From assembly GCF_000175215.2 (NCBI RefSeq), contig NC_014816.1, forward strand, positions 1,113,001 to 1,177,000: a stretch of DNA of 64,000 nucleotides. Reading direction: 5' to 3'. Shown in pieces: positions 1-7,396 of this stretch; within the stretch, counting starts at the first letter, position 1, and each line of letters begins with the position of its first letter. The DNA comes from Asticcacaulis excentricus CB 48. GTDB taxonomy: Bacteria > Pseudomonadota > Alphaproteobacteria > Caulobacterales > Caulobacteraceae. A program made the translations under genes and the position numbers. A model generated the notes under the pieces. The model was not told the origin of the DNA and did no database searches. It was given only the letters and a program-made list of their open reading frames with translations.

Positions 1-2
1 TC

Positions 3-116
3 TATGGCGATTTTGACGGTATCGCGTTTAATCTGCCGCAGGCAGGCGACGGCCTGACCTTTGTTGAGGCTATGACGACGCTCGAAGCAGTCCAGTCATC
101 CGCCGTTTCGAGTTAG
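3..116 (+). CDS. C-terminal end of an unidentified protein (partial)
   Basis: An open frame runs in from the left edge and stops at TAG 114-116, giving 37 residues that begin YGDFDGIAFNLPQAG and end AVQSSAVSS. Codon use looks like that of neighbouring genes. The piece is too short to place in a family, and the start lies outside the window. The next gene starts about 70 bases later on the same strand. Confidence 0.5.
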   Translation, partial: YGDFDGIAFNLPQAGDGLTFVEAMTTLEAVQSSAVSS

Positions 117-185
117 CGAACCTGAAAATCGCTGGACGGTAATGAAACCCTGCCGATAAATGAGCAAATGCAAATGGAGCCCGTC

Positions 186-1241
186 ATGACCCCGAGATCT
201 ACCCCTTGGCTGCTAAGCGGCCTGTTTAGCCTTGTCGTCGCGGGCGGCGCTGCCGCGCAGACGGCCGACCCGCGCCTGACCGTAATGACCTACAACGTCG
301 AGAATTTCTTTGACGCCGAAGACGATCCCCGGATGCCTAATGGCTCGAGCAACGAGGTTGTAAATACGCCGGCATGGGTGTCGGCCAAGGCCACAAACGT
401 CGCGCGCGTCATCGAGCGCTTTGACTTCGGGCGAGGCCCGGACGTGCTCGTTCTGACCGAGGTGGAAAGCCAGGCGAGCCTTGAGGCGATCAAAGGCGCA
501 CTGAATAACACCGGTGCCGCCTATGTGACGGCGGTGCTATTGGATGCTGATCCGAACCGTCCAGCCCCGAAGCCCGATCAGCGCGGGATCAAGGTTGCAC
601 TTCTGTCCAAACTGCCTCTGGCCAATGGCTTTACGCCTAAGTCCTTCCCGGTGGATCTGACCAGGACGTCGGACTGCAAAAGCCGCGATGGTTCAGCCGG
701 TACGACCCGCGATCTTCTGCAGGTCGATCTTGCTCTGCCCGACGGCAAGACCCTGACGATCTTTGGCGGACATCTGCCGTCGGGCGGCAATCCACGCATT
801 TGCCGTGAAATCGCGGCGCAGACGATAGCGACACTGGCCACTAAGCTTCCGCAGAGCCACGTTATCCTTGCGGCTGGTGACTTCAATTTTAACTGCGCGC
901 CGGACGAACGCAAAGGGCTTGCGGCCGCCTTCACCGGCTGGGTGTTACCAGCTCAGCTTGATAATGCCTGCCGGGGGAACGGCAGCCAGTTCTATGGCCG
1001 CGAAAAGACCTGGTCCTATCTCGACGTCATCACCCAGAAAGCCAGCGGGGCGAGCCAGGCCTGGGCGATTGACCCGAAAAGCTTCCGCACGGTTCTGACC
1101 GACAATGAACAATTGCAGTGGGACGATCGCGATCAGGTCATGCGACCGAAGGCCTTCCGCTTCAATGCCGAGACCGGCAAAGGGTCTGGCACCTCTGACC
1201 ATTGGCCGATTGCCATTGATCTTGTTCGGGGAGGGAAGTGA
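186..1241 (+). CDS. Secreted endonuclease/exonuclease/phosphatase family protein
   Basis: A 351-residue protein of the EEP (DNase I-like) fold, metal-dependent phosphodiester or phosphomonoester hydrolases. An N-terminal signal peptide ends near AGGAAAQ, so it should act in the periplasm or outside the cell. Family motifs are visible in order: TYNVENFFD near residue 37 (metal-binding Asn/Glu), GDFNF in the middle and SDHWPI at the C-terminus (catalytic His). The ATG at 186 is preferred over the in-frame ATG at 168 because GGAG at 176-179 is well spaced for it and the signal peptide is then compact. The stop codon overlaps the start of the next gene (GTGATGA), so the two are probably translated together. 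The substrate (nucleic acid, lipid head group or other) cannot be told. Confidence 0.85.
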   Translation: MTPRSTPWLLSGLFSLVVAGGAAAQTADPRLTVMTYNVENFFDAEDDPRMPNGSSNEVVNTPAWVSAKATNVARVIERFDFGRGPDVLVLTEVESQASLEAIKGALNNTGAAYVTAVLLDADPNRPAPKPDQRGIKVALLSKLPLANGFTPKSFPVDLTRTSDCKSRDGSAGTTRDLLQVDLALPDGKTLTIFGGHLPSGGNPRICREIAAQTIATLATKLPQSHVILAAGDFNFNCAPDERKGLAAAFTGWVLPAQLDNACRGNGSQFYGREKTWSYLDVITQKASGASQAWAIDPKSFRTVLTDNEQLQWDDRDQVMRPKAFRFNAETGKGSGTSDHWPIAIDLVRGGK

Positions 1242-1621
1242 TGACCGAAACCACACTGCTTGCGTTTCTGGCAGGGCTTATTGCGGGCGCGGTCCTGACC
1301 TACCTGATCGGCGTAAAGAGGCGCGACGCGCCTGCCGAGGCCCTGCGCAACCCCTCTAAGTATAAGCGCGCTGACCCGGAGGTTGCGCGTACGCTCGATG
1401 AGCATGATCGCGACCTGGCCGCAACGGATCCGCGTTGGGTCGAAGGCGAGGTGGGCGAGCTTGCCACCTTCACCTACGCCGATCGCGACGGGGTAGTCAC
1501 CGAGCGTCGCGTGTCCAACTGGCGCAGCCTTGGTGCCTACATCGAAGGCGTCTGCGTTAATCGCCAGGAAGAACGTACGTTTCGCAAGGATCGCATCACC
1601 GGCTGGTCTGTGCAGCCCTAA
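1241..1621 (+). CDS. Small membrane-anchored protein with a WYL-like C-terminal domain
   Basis: This 126-residue protein begins with one hydrophobic segment (about residues 4-22) followed by basic residues, so it should be an inner-membrane protein with its body in the cytoplasm. The last 60 residues contain FTYADRDG, RRVSNW and ERTFRKDRI. That pattern resembles WYL-type ligand-binding domains (aromatic-Y near the start, FR-DRI near the end), but the match is by eye only. ATG 1241 overlaps the TGA of the upstream hydrolase and has GAGGG at 1231-1235; a GTG at 1238 is also possible. Coupling suggests a shared role with the hydrolase, but the function is not known. Confidence 0.7.
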   Translation: MTETTLLAFLAGLIAGAVLTYLIGVKRRDAPAEALRNPSKYKRADPEVARTLDEHDRDLAATDPRWVEGEVGELATFTYADRDGVVTERRVSNWRSLGAYIEGVCVNRQEERTFRKDRITGWSVQP

Positions 1622-2079
1622 TCTGAGGTGCAGGGCGTAAGCGTGAGGCCGTTTTATCTTACAGTGGAATGGCAAAACCAAACCAGTCGGCATGCGCAAG
1701 CAGGTCATAGTGTTTGGCCCCTCTGCCGTGTGTATGATGACGATCATCAGGGATGATCGTCAGTCCGCAAAACACGTTCAGCGACAGATCGCGGGGCGGC
1801 GCCGGGCCTTGCGTTCGCTTCCAGCTGTGTCAGCACTGTCTTCAGCAGGGCGGGAAACGGGGGCGTGCGCAGCAAGGTCCGGCGACGGAGGCAAGGGCCT
1901 CACAAGATTTTCTGGCACGCTTCCATTCGTGGCGTTATCCGCAATCTATTCGTTTTGACCAAAGGGCCGTGCGAAGATAAACGCTGCCCCTGACCGGTCA
2001 ATTGCATGAGGCACGAATCTCTGCTGTAAAGCAGGGGTTCGCAGTATTGTTTAGGGCGCGGTTTTTGCAGAGGGTGGTG
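1622..2079. other. Non-coding stretch with an inverted repeat and a possible gene remnant
   Basis: No intact gene is convincing here. Two things stand out: a perfect inverted repeat at 1738-1762, and a minus-strand frame running from about 1950 down to two stop codons at the repeat, with GC-rich third positions and readable peptide such as FPALLKTVLTQLEANARPG. That frame has no start and one internal stop, so it could be the eroded end of a lost gene. The right part should hold the promoter of the LacI-type gene. Confidence 0.4.
1738..1762. repeat. Perfect 11-bp inverted repeat, 3-bp spacer
   Basis: Arms TGACGATCATC (1738-1748) and GATGATCGTCA (1752-1762) are exact reverse complements around AGG. 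No T-run follows on either strand, so it is not a classical intrinsic terminator. It could be an operator for a dimeric regulator, perhaps the LacI-type protein encoded 320 bases downstream, or a hairpin at the end of a lost gene. Confidence 0.55.
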
Positions 2080-3117
2080 GTGAAGACGGCAAAACCGACG
2101 ATTGACGACGTAGCGGCCCTGTCTGGCGTCGCACGCACCACGGTTTCGCGGGTCCTCAATAACGGCCCCAATGTCCGCCCGGAGGTCCGGGCGCGTGTGC
2201 TGGAGGCGGTTGAAAAGCTTCAGTACAAAGTCAATGCTCAGGCGCGTTTTCTGGCGGGGGGGCGGTCGCAACTGCTGGCCCTCCTCCATGCGTCTGACCT
2301 CGATGCGGAGCCCAACTCCTACTATTATTCCGGTTTGGAACTTGGCGCGCTCAGAGCTTGTGCGCCAGCGGGTTTTCAACTTCTCATGCATGCGGTCAAC
2401 CAGCACAGTCTTGATCGGACTCAAAAAATTTGCGCCTTTCTGGCCTCCCGCCGCTGTGACGGCGTTATCCTGACTCCCCCGTATTCTGATGATCCGGTTT
2501 TGCACGAAGCCCTTCTGCGTCTGAACATTGCGCACGTGGCCGTCTCACCCGGAGACAATCTGAGAACGCAAGTTGCAGGGGTAGGTATGGATGATGAGGT
2601 CGCCGGTTACGAAATCACCCGCTACCTGTTGGGGCTTGGCCATCGGCGCTTTGCCTTCCTTCAGGGATTGGAAAGTCACGCCTCTGCCGAAAGTCGTTTT
2701 GCCGGATACAGACGCGCCCTGATCGAAGCAGGGCTATCAGCTGAGGCTATGGCGACCGCACGGGGGAATTTCACTTTCCGCTCAGGTGCGGATCAGTCGA
2801 TTGGGTTGCTTAAGGCCCCAGATCGCCCAACGGCGCTGATATGCGCCAATGACGATATGGCCACTGGAGCCCTGTTTGCGGCGCATCGCATGGGCCTGAC
2901 CCTACCGGCCGACCTGTCTGTGGTGGGGTTTGATGATACGCCCGTTTCGGAAGTGGTCTGGCCGCCCCTGACGACTATCCATCAGCCGATCCGCCAAATC
3001 GGTGCACGTGCCGTCGAAAAGCTGATCGACGTATTGAACGGCACTGAAAGCAACGAATCCGGTTTTGAAGTGGTGCCGCATCGACTCATCGTGCGCGAGT
3101 CTGCAGCGCCGGTTTGA
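2080..3117 (+). CDS. LacI family transcriptional regulator
   Basis: A 345-residue repressor of the LacI/GalR type, normal length for the family. The N-terminal helix-turn-helix reads TIDDVAALSGVARTTVSRVLNN, followed by the hinge helix VNAQARFLAGGRS and a periplasmic-binding-like effector domain ending with the conserved FDDTPVSEVVWPPLTTI. The frame is open further upstream, but the GTG at 2080 is preferred: it follows AGAGG (2069-2073) and puts the HTH at the usual distance from the N-terminus. GTG codons at 2074 and 2077 are also in frame. Such proteins usually sense a sugar and repress nearby uptake or catabolic genes. No sugar gene is adjacent, so the target is unknown; the palindrome at 35772-35785 is of the right kind but far away. 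Confidence 0.9.
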   Translation: MKTAKPTIDDVAALSGVARTTVSRVLNNGPNVRPEVRARVLEAVEKLQYKVNAQARFLAGGRSQLLALLHASDLDAEPNSYYYSGLELGALRACAPAGFQLLMHAVNQHSLDRTQKICAFLASRRCDGVILTPPYSDDPVLHEALLRLNIAHVAVSPGDNLRTQVAGVGMDDEVAGYEITRYLLGLGHRRFAFLQGLESHASAESRFAGYRRALIEAGLSAEAMATARGNFTFRSGADQSIGLLKAPDRPTALICANDDMATGALFAAHRMGLTLPADLSVVGFDDTPVSEVVWPPLTTIHQPIRQIGARAVEKLIDVLNGTESNESGFEVVPHRLIVRESAAPV

Positions 3118-3445
3118 ACCTTCGTCCGTTAAGAGGGGTAATGATTGATCGCGCTTTCATCCTCCGAGGTGACTTTCCTGCCGAAATCCAAGGCTAAAGT
3201 CAGGCGAGCAGCCAATTATTCGACTAAACGGCCTAACCGCGCACGGACTCGCACTGAGAGTAAATATAGTTTTTGGGGGAGCGCATGGGTGTGCGGGAGT
3301 TAGATTTCCTTTTAATCATTTAAATTCAAATACATGTATTCAATTTTCTCCACCGTGCTCCGCAAAATACGGCGTACGCCAGGGCCCCAAGCCGTGGTGT
3401 AGAAAACGTGCATGAGGAACGCGGAGCGATACTAGGGCGTTGTGC
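3118..3445. other. Gap between convergent genes; no gene seen
   Basis: This 328-base gap lies between the ends of the LacI-type gene and the leftward AstE-like gene. It includes an AT-rich patch (about 3300-3350) with a 12-bp palindrome AATACATGTATT at 3329-3340. I see no gene, no RNA gene and no clear terminator hairpin. Confidence 0.4.
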
Positions 3446-4573
3446 TCATTCCGCGGGAAAGGGTCCGGGAGGACAGCCATCAGCCTTACACGGCAGTGTG
3501 TCGTCCCACCAGATCAGACGCACTACCCAGTCGCCGGGTTCGATGCGAGGGTCGGTCGCTAAGGAGAGGACCTGTCCGGCATGGGGGGCGTTGATCGTTG
3601 TCACTACTTCCCCGAAAGGGTTATGGAGGGTGAATAGGGGCTGCCCGGCCGTGACCATGTCGCCCAGCTTGACCTTCAGGCGCGCCCAGCCGCCTTTGGG
3701 CGATTTCACATTACCAATCGCGTTGCCGACGAAGGGCTTGCCCGGTGCCTCGGCTTTGCCCACCAGCATGCCGCGCATAATCATCAAATTGCGCAGGCCC
3801 GACAGCGCGCGCGCGATCATCACTTCATCGAAGGTTTCGGGCGCGCCCAGTTCGTAGGTCACCGCAGGTACGCCAATGGCGTTAAGCATATTCTCAACAG
3901 CCCCGTCGACGCCTGGATCCATGTTGATGACATCGGGTTTCAGCGCGTCGGCGATCTTTCGTGCCTCGTGAGTTTGGGCGAAGATATATGCCGGATACGT
4001 GGTCCCCCGCGACTGGGTATGGAGGTCAACGGCGAAGTCGGCATTGCCGACAAACAGCTTGGTCCAGATTCGATGATCATAGCGCATTGCCGGACTGCCG
4101 TTCGCTTCATCGGGATGGGGCACATTGGGCATGAGGCGATTGAGATTGTCCCCGCCGGTGCCAATCACGTCTGACGTAAACCCGCGTGTGGAATGCTGGA
4201 GGCCGGGCGTATTCAACCCCGGAATGGCGACGATGGTGCCGCTGAGACTGTCCGGGCTCAGGGTTTCGGCGAGCGTATGGATTACCGCAATGCCGTTCAG
4301 TTCGTCGCCGTGGATGCCCGCCGTGATCAGCAGTTTCGGTCCTGGCTTCGCGCCTTTGATCACAACGATCGGAATGTACCAGCCCTGACCGATCGAGGTG
4401 TCGAGCACGCGAAACCACAACCGGGTTTTGCCAGCGGGTAGGTCCGCGACGTCGAGTCCGCCGACAACCTTGACGCCGTCAATCCGGTCGCCGGTATAGG
4501 TCGTGGCGGCCAAAAGCGGTGTGGCCAGCGTAAGTAGGGCGACGGTGGCGAGGCTAAAAAGACGTGTGCGCAT
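3446..4573 (-). CDS. Secreted succinylglutamate desuccinylase/aspartoacylase-like protein (M14 family)
   Basis: A 375-residue protein with a clear signal peptide ending TPLLAAT, so it is exported. The rest resembles the AstE/AspA branch of M14 zinc carboxypeptidases: GIHGDELNG (His and Glu zinc ligands) near residue 89, DLHTQSRG further on (second His ligand), and YELGAP with a candidate catalytic Glu. The C-terminal third has a beta-rich lipoyl-like tail (KVKLGDMVTAGQPL), often seen in this subgroup. It probably hydrolyses an amide or ester of an acylated amino acid or peptide in the periplasm. No Shine-Dalgarno sequence is evident before ATG 4573, but the signal peptide supports this start. 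Confidence 0.8.
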   Translation of the reverse strand: MRTRLFSLATVALLTLATPLLAATTYTGDRIDGVKVVGGLDVADLPAGKTRLWFRVLDTSIGQGWYIPIVVIKGAKPGPKLLITAGIHGDELNGIAVIHTLAETLSPDSLSGTIVAIPGLNTPGLQHSTRGFTSDVIGTGGDNLNRLMPNVPHPDEANGSPAMRYDHRIWTKLFVGNADFAVDLHTQSRGTTYPAYIFAQTHEARKIADALKPDVINMDPGVDGAVENMLNAIGVPAVTYELGAPETFDEVMIARALSGLRNLMIMRGMLVGKAEAPGKPFVGNAIGNVKSPKGGWARLKVKLGDMVTAGQPLFTLHNPFGEVVTTINAPHAGQVLSLATDPRIEPGDWVVRLIWWDDTLPCKADGCPPGPFPAE

Positions 4574-4678
4574 GCGGGCAATCCAGACGGGTCCGGCGCC
4601 TACCTTAACCTTGCTCCTTTACGGTGTCCATTGGCCGCATATGGCATCAATGCACCTTAACCCCAACGCTAAATTCGC

Positions 4679-4771
4679 ATGGTAGATATTTCAAACACGG
4701 TTGTGCAAGCCGTGTCCTTGCGTGATGGGCATATCATCTATGTCGGCAATGATGTGGGGGCCAAGGGGTAG
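4679..4771 (+). pseudogene. N-terminal remnant of an amidohydrolase
   Basis: A 30-codon frame from ATG 4679 to TAG 4769-4771 encodes VVQAVSLRDGHIIYVGNDVG. This matches the first beta-strands of YtcJ/imidazolonepropionase-type amidohydrolases, where a phrase like AVAVRDGRIVYVGSD precedes the metal-binding barrel. Nothing resembling the rest of the enzyme follows, and the next real gene begins on the other strand at 4891. I read it as the stump of a deleted gene, not a functional peptide. Confidence 0.55.
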
Positions 4772-4890
4772 CTCAATTTAGCCTCCGAACGCTTGAGCGG
4801 CCTTAGGTTCTAAGGTGATCCACTGCGATGACGAATGGTGAGGCGTCAGACCTTTGGCGCGGGCTTTGAAACGGGCGTTTTGGTACAAGC

Positions 4891-5175
4891 TTAGGCTTTT
4901 TGCGTTGCCAGAACCTGCGTGCCTGCAAGGATGATTCCCGGCAGGACCCCGATGACCGACAAAAAGACGGGCAGGCCCGGGAGGGTCAATACAGGCCACA
5001 GGAGCGGCGTCAGGAAAACGCTGCCGCCAAGTATAGCCATAGCGACTGTCAGATATAGAGCAACCTGTCGGCGAAAGCGGCGGTGCTCGACGGCTTCGAG
5101 AACGCGCAGTTCGAAGGCCAGATCGCGGGCGGGCACCTTCGTGGGAGTGAACAACAGACGCAAAGGATCGCTCAT
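4891..5175 (-). CDS. Small two-helix membrane protein encoded with an ECF sigma factor
   Basis: A 94-residue protein with a soluble, charged N-terminus (about 40 residues, AFELRVLEAVEHRRFRRQ) and two hydrophobic segments, about 40-60 and 64-84. Its start overlaps the stop of the ECF sigma factor gene by 4 bases, so the two are translationally coupled. In this position one expects a membrane anti-sigma factor. The cytosolic N-terminal tail followed by membrane helices fits that layout, but there is no ZAS (HxxxCxxC) motif, so the role is inferred from context only. Confidence 0.7.
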   Translation of the reverse strand: MSDPLRLLFTPTKVPARDLAFELRVLEAVEHRRFRRQVALYLTVAMAILGGSVFLTPLLWPVLTLPGLPVFLSVIGVLPGIILAGTQVLATQKA

Positions 5176-5687
5176 GGCTCTACTCCCAGAAGTTCACACA
5201 GTCGGGCGCGCCCGCGCTGACTATGCGATTTTATCGTGCCAAGGGGAAGCCCCAGAATCCGGGCGGCTTCGACGTGGCTATAGTCTTCGGCCACGCATAG
5301 CGAAATGACTGCTCGCATATCGAGTGGCAGGGATTGCATGGCCTTTTCGAGGCTGATGCGTGTTTCGTGCGTGGGCGTTTCCGCATCGCGACGCAGCGAC
5401 AGCCACGCCCCGTCGCGGCTTTGGGCGCGCCGGACCCGGCGACGGTCATTCTGCGCCTTTTTCCACGCTATGCCGCATACAAAGGTGCGAAACGACACGC
5501 CGGGCTTCAGGCGGTCGATATGCTCCCAGGCGGTGACGAAGGCCTCCTGCGCCAGATCGTCGGCGTCAGCTGGATTGGCGGCCAGCCGCCGCAGAAACAG
5601 CCGCACCGCCTGCTGATGCTCTGACACCAGAACGGCGAAGGCTGCCTCTGATCCGTTGCGGGCCTGTGCGTGGCGGCGTTGCGTCAC
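5172..5687 (-). CDS. ECF-type RNA polymerase sigma factor
   Basis: A 171-residue sigma-70 family protein with only regions 2 and 4. Region 2 reads AADADDLAQEAFVTAWEHIDRLKPGVSFRTFVCGIAWKK-like with the DDLAQE core; region 4 near the C-terminus (AEDYSHVEAARILGLPLGTIKSH) holds the DNA-binding HTH. The start is a GTG at 5685-5687, two bases after the upstream gene's TAA, with GGAAG before it. The operon order is membrane protein (5690-6070), sigma factor, second membrane protein (4891-5175). It should direct transcription of a stress or envelope regulon, likely held inactive by one of the membrane partners. Confidence 0.9.
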   Translation of the reverse strand: MTQRRHAQARNGSEAAFAVLVSEHQQAVRLFLRRLAANPADADDLAQEAFVTAWEHIDRLKPGVSFRTFVCGIAWKKAQNDRRRVRRAQSRDGAWLSLRRDAETPTHETRISLEKAMQSLPLDMRAVISLCVAEDYSHVEAARILGLPLGTIKSHSQRGRARLCELLGVEP

Positions 5688-5689
5688 GC

Positions 5690-6070
5690 TTAGTTCTTCC
5701 GTATTGACTTGGCGATCAGGATGATGAGCGAAACGAGAGCAGCAGGGGCAAAGCCCAACCCCAGCGCGAAATAGACGTCGCTGCCCTGCTTCCAGCCCAC
5801 ATAACCAAAGGCCAGGGCGAAGGCGGAGAAGATGCAGACCATAGACACAAGACCACTGTTGGCCTTCTGGCCCGTCTTGTCCATGCCATCGTCACCGTTT
5901 AACCCGTCGAGCAGCGAGGCCGGTGGCTCCTTGCCTTGCTCAAGATACTGACGGATCAGCCCGATGCGATCCTGTCGGGCCTTGTGACCCATATACATAC
6001 CAAAAATGCCCATTCCCATGCCAAAAATGGGGAAAAGCAGCCACCAGTATTGCGCAAAAAGGGTTTCCAT
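5690..6070 (-). CDS. DUF6249-like membrane protein heading the ECF sigma operon
   Basis: A 126-residue protein, first gene of the leftward sigma-factor operon. An N-terminal membrane segment (LFPIFGMGMGIFGMYMG) is followed by a cytosolic stretch with IGLIRQYLEQGKEPP and then two more hydrophobic segments. The pattern of one helix, then a short sequence like IEKGKPIP, then paired helices is typical of DUF6249 proteins, often found beside ECF sigma genes. The ATG at 6068-6070 follows GGAGAC; the frame is open further upstream, but the longer version adds an uncharacteristic tail. It could take part in sigma control. Function otherwise unknown. Confidence 0.72.
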   Translation of the reverse strand: METLFAQYWWLLFPIFGMGMGIFGMYMGHKARQDRIGLIRQYLEQGKEPPASLLDGLNGDDGMDKTGQKANSGLVSMVCIFSAFALAFGYVGWKQGSDVYFALGLGFAPAALVSLIILIAKSIRKN

Positions 6071-6330
6071 TCGTTGTCTCCGGTTGCGTTGGTTCCCCTG
6101 ACGCGAAGGCTGGCAGGGTAAAGCGGGGCAGAGTATGAATCTTGGTATCGACACCCCGTCTCGTCTCTTAATGTCCGCCGCGAGGGGGTATGGATGCAGG
6201 CTGGTCAAAATTTTCTCATAGAGTACGCCAAATACTCCCGCGTATCGAAAGTTTATGCGTGCATACCTATCCTGAGAGAGCCGCAAAAGGTCGTTGATCC
6301 AGATCCACCTGCAACGGTCACACTGCGGCC

Positions 6331-6497
6331 CGAAGGCCCTGGTCTCTCTACGGGGCCTTCGTGCTATTAAAGGCGTCTCCCTATCGCCCCTTTATACGCT
6401 TCAGTCTAACCTGGCTTTATCGCATCGGGCGGCAGGGCACAGCCTTTCTGGTCGTTGGGGTATAAAGGCTCCGGGGAGAGAGACCGGAGCCTTTTTT
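6331..6497 (+). ncRNA. Candidate structured non-coding RNA or leader ending in a terminator
   Basis: This gap has no protein gene but strong RNA-like structure. Hairpin 1 pairs CGAAGGCCC (6331-6339) with GGGCCTTCG (6353-6361). The last hairpin is an intrinsic terminator (6464-6497). The loop of hairpin 1 contains TCTCTCT (6343-6349), exactly complementary to AGAGAGA in the terminator loop; with flanking bases GGTCTCTCT pairs AGAGAGACC (6477-6485). Inside, CCTTTATAC near 6391 can pair with GTATAAAGG at 6460-6468. It could be a free-standing small RNA folded as a long rod, or an attenuator-like leader. No promoter is obvious and no known RNA family was recognised. Confidence 0.35.
6464..6497 (+). 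terminator. Rho-independent terminator
   Basis: AAAGGCTCCGG (6464-6474) pairs with CCGGAGCCTTT (6484-6494) around a nine-base loop and runs into a T-tract. It reads rightward, yet no rightward gene precedes it, which is the main reason to suspect a small RNA here. Confidence 0.85.
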
Positions 6498-6595
6498 CTT
6501 GGCCTGTTTCTTGATTGATGCGCCCTCCTGACGGCTTGTCAGCCGCCCCAAAACGCCTCACTGTGCTGCGTATACCAGCAAGACGAGAGGATCTT

Positions 6596-6949
6596 ATGGC
6601 GTTTCGTGACCTGTCCGGCGCGGTCGATTTCGCCCATCTTGAGGCTTACACACTAAACGATGCGACAGTTATCGAAGAGGTGCTGCATTTGTTTCAGCAG
6701 CAGGCCGAACTGTGGGCGCCGCTGCTCGATGTCGGCCATCCCGGCTGGCGCGACGCAGCCCATACACTGAAAGGTGCAGCCGCCGGGATTGGGGCGAATG
6801 CCCTGTCGGTGGCTGCCGAAACGGCAGAACGCGGTGATGAGGGCGGGGCGCAGAGCCGTCTGGAAAAGGTCCGCGATGCGCTTGATGCTGTCCTGATGGA
6901 TGTGGCCGCCTATCTGCATGGACTGGAGCTAAACCGTCTCAAGAGCTGA
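6596..6949 (+). CDS. HPt domain phosphotransfer protein
   Basis: A 117-residue single-domain histidine phosphotransfer protein. The phosphorylated His lies in AAHTLKGAAAGIGA near residue 61, within the expected four-helix bundle. Such proteins shuttle phosphate between hybrid histidine kinases and response regulators in the cytoplasm. ATG 6596 is chosen because GAGAGG (6585-6590) sits five bases upstream and the HPt domain then starts at a normal distance. No kinase or regulator partner is adjacent. The ferredoxin gene follows 64 bases later on the same strand. Confidence 0.82.
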   Translation: MAFRDLSGAVDFAHLEAYTLNDATVIEEVLHLFQQQAELWAPLLDVGHPGWRDAAHTLKGAAAGIGANALSVAAETAERGDEGGAQSRLEKVRDALDAVLMDVAAYLHGLELNRLKS

Positions 6950-7013
6950 AATCGCTTGTCGGGGCGGGTCCTGGCCGCTAAATGCGCCGCAAACCCCTGA
7001 AAAGGCCACAACG

Positions 7014-7337
7014 ATGAGCGACGAACTCCATATCTTGTGCACGGACCGCGACGGCGTGCAGCACACCCTGCCGGCGATCGAGGGCTGGCGCATCATGGAG
7101 ATCATCCGCGACAACGGTTTGCCCATCAAAGCCGAATGCGGCGGCGCGCTGGAGTGCGCTACCTGCCACGTCTATGTCGGCGCGGACTGGCTGCCCAAGC
7201 TGATCGGGAAGTCAGATGAGGAAGAGGAAAAGTTGGACGAAGCCTTTCTGGTGAAGCGCAATTCGCGTCTGTCGTGCCAGATCCTGATGCGCGACGATCT
7301 CAACGGCCTTGAGGTCACACTGGCGCCGGAGGGATAA
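7014..7337 (+). CDS. [2Fe-2S] ferredoxin, adrenodoxin type
   Basis: A 107-residue ferredoxin with the cluster motif CGGALECATCHVYV (Cys-x5-Cys-x2-Cys) near residues 43-51 and the fourth Cys in RLSCQI near residue 90. The acidic surface stretch SDEEEEKLDEA is typical of the adrenodoxin/FdVI group, which donates electrons to cytochromes P450 or to Fe-S assembly. It is not beside isc or hsc genes, so a P450 or Rieske oxygenase partner elsewhere is also possible. Confidence 0.88.
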   Translation: MSDELHILCTDRDGVQHTLPAIEGWRIMEIIRDNGLPIKAECGGALECATCHVYVGADWLPKLIGKSDEEEEKLDEAFLVKRNSRLSCQILMRDDLNGLEVTLAPEG

Positions 7338-7396
7338 CGCTGGTCGGCTAAGCGCAACTGGCGTTGGCGGGGCAAATAGGCTATTCGAAAGGGTAA

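Noticed and set aside
1133..1747. A 204-codon leftward frame covering the anchored WYL-like gene
   Set aside because: The rightward gene is coupled to its neighbour and has a membrane segment and coherent domain; the leftward product has no recognisable features.
6341..6485. 6S, 4.5S or transfer-messenger RNA at the structured region
   Set aside because: The rod-like fold recalls 6S, but neither the usual neighbours nor the signal-recognition or tag-peptide sequences are present, so no family name is given.
6294..6518. A 74-codon rightward frame across the structured region at 6.3-6.5 kb
   Set aside because: It runs through both hairpins and the terminator and has no ribosome site; the RNA structure explains the region better.
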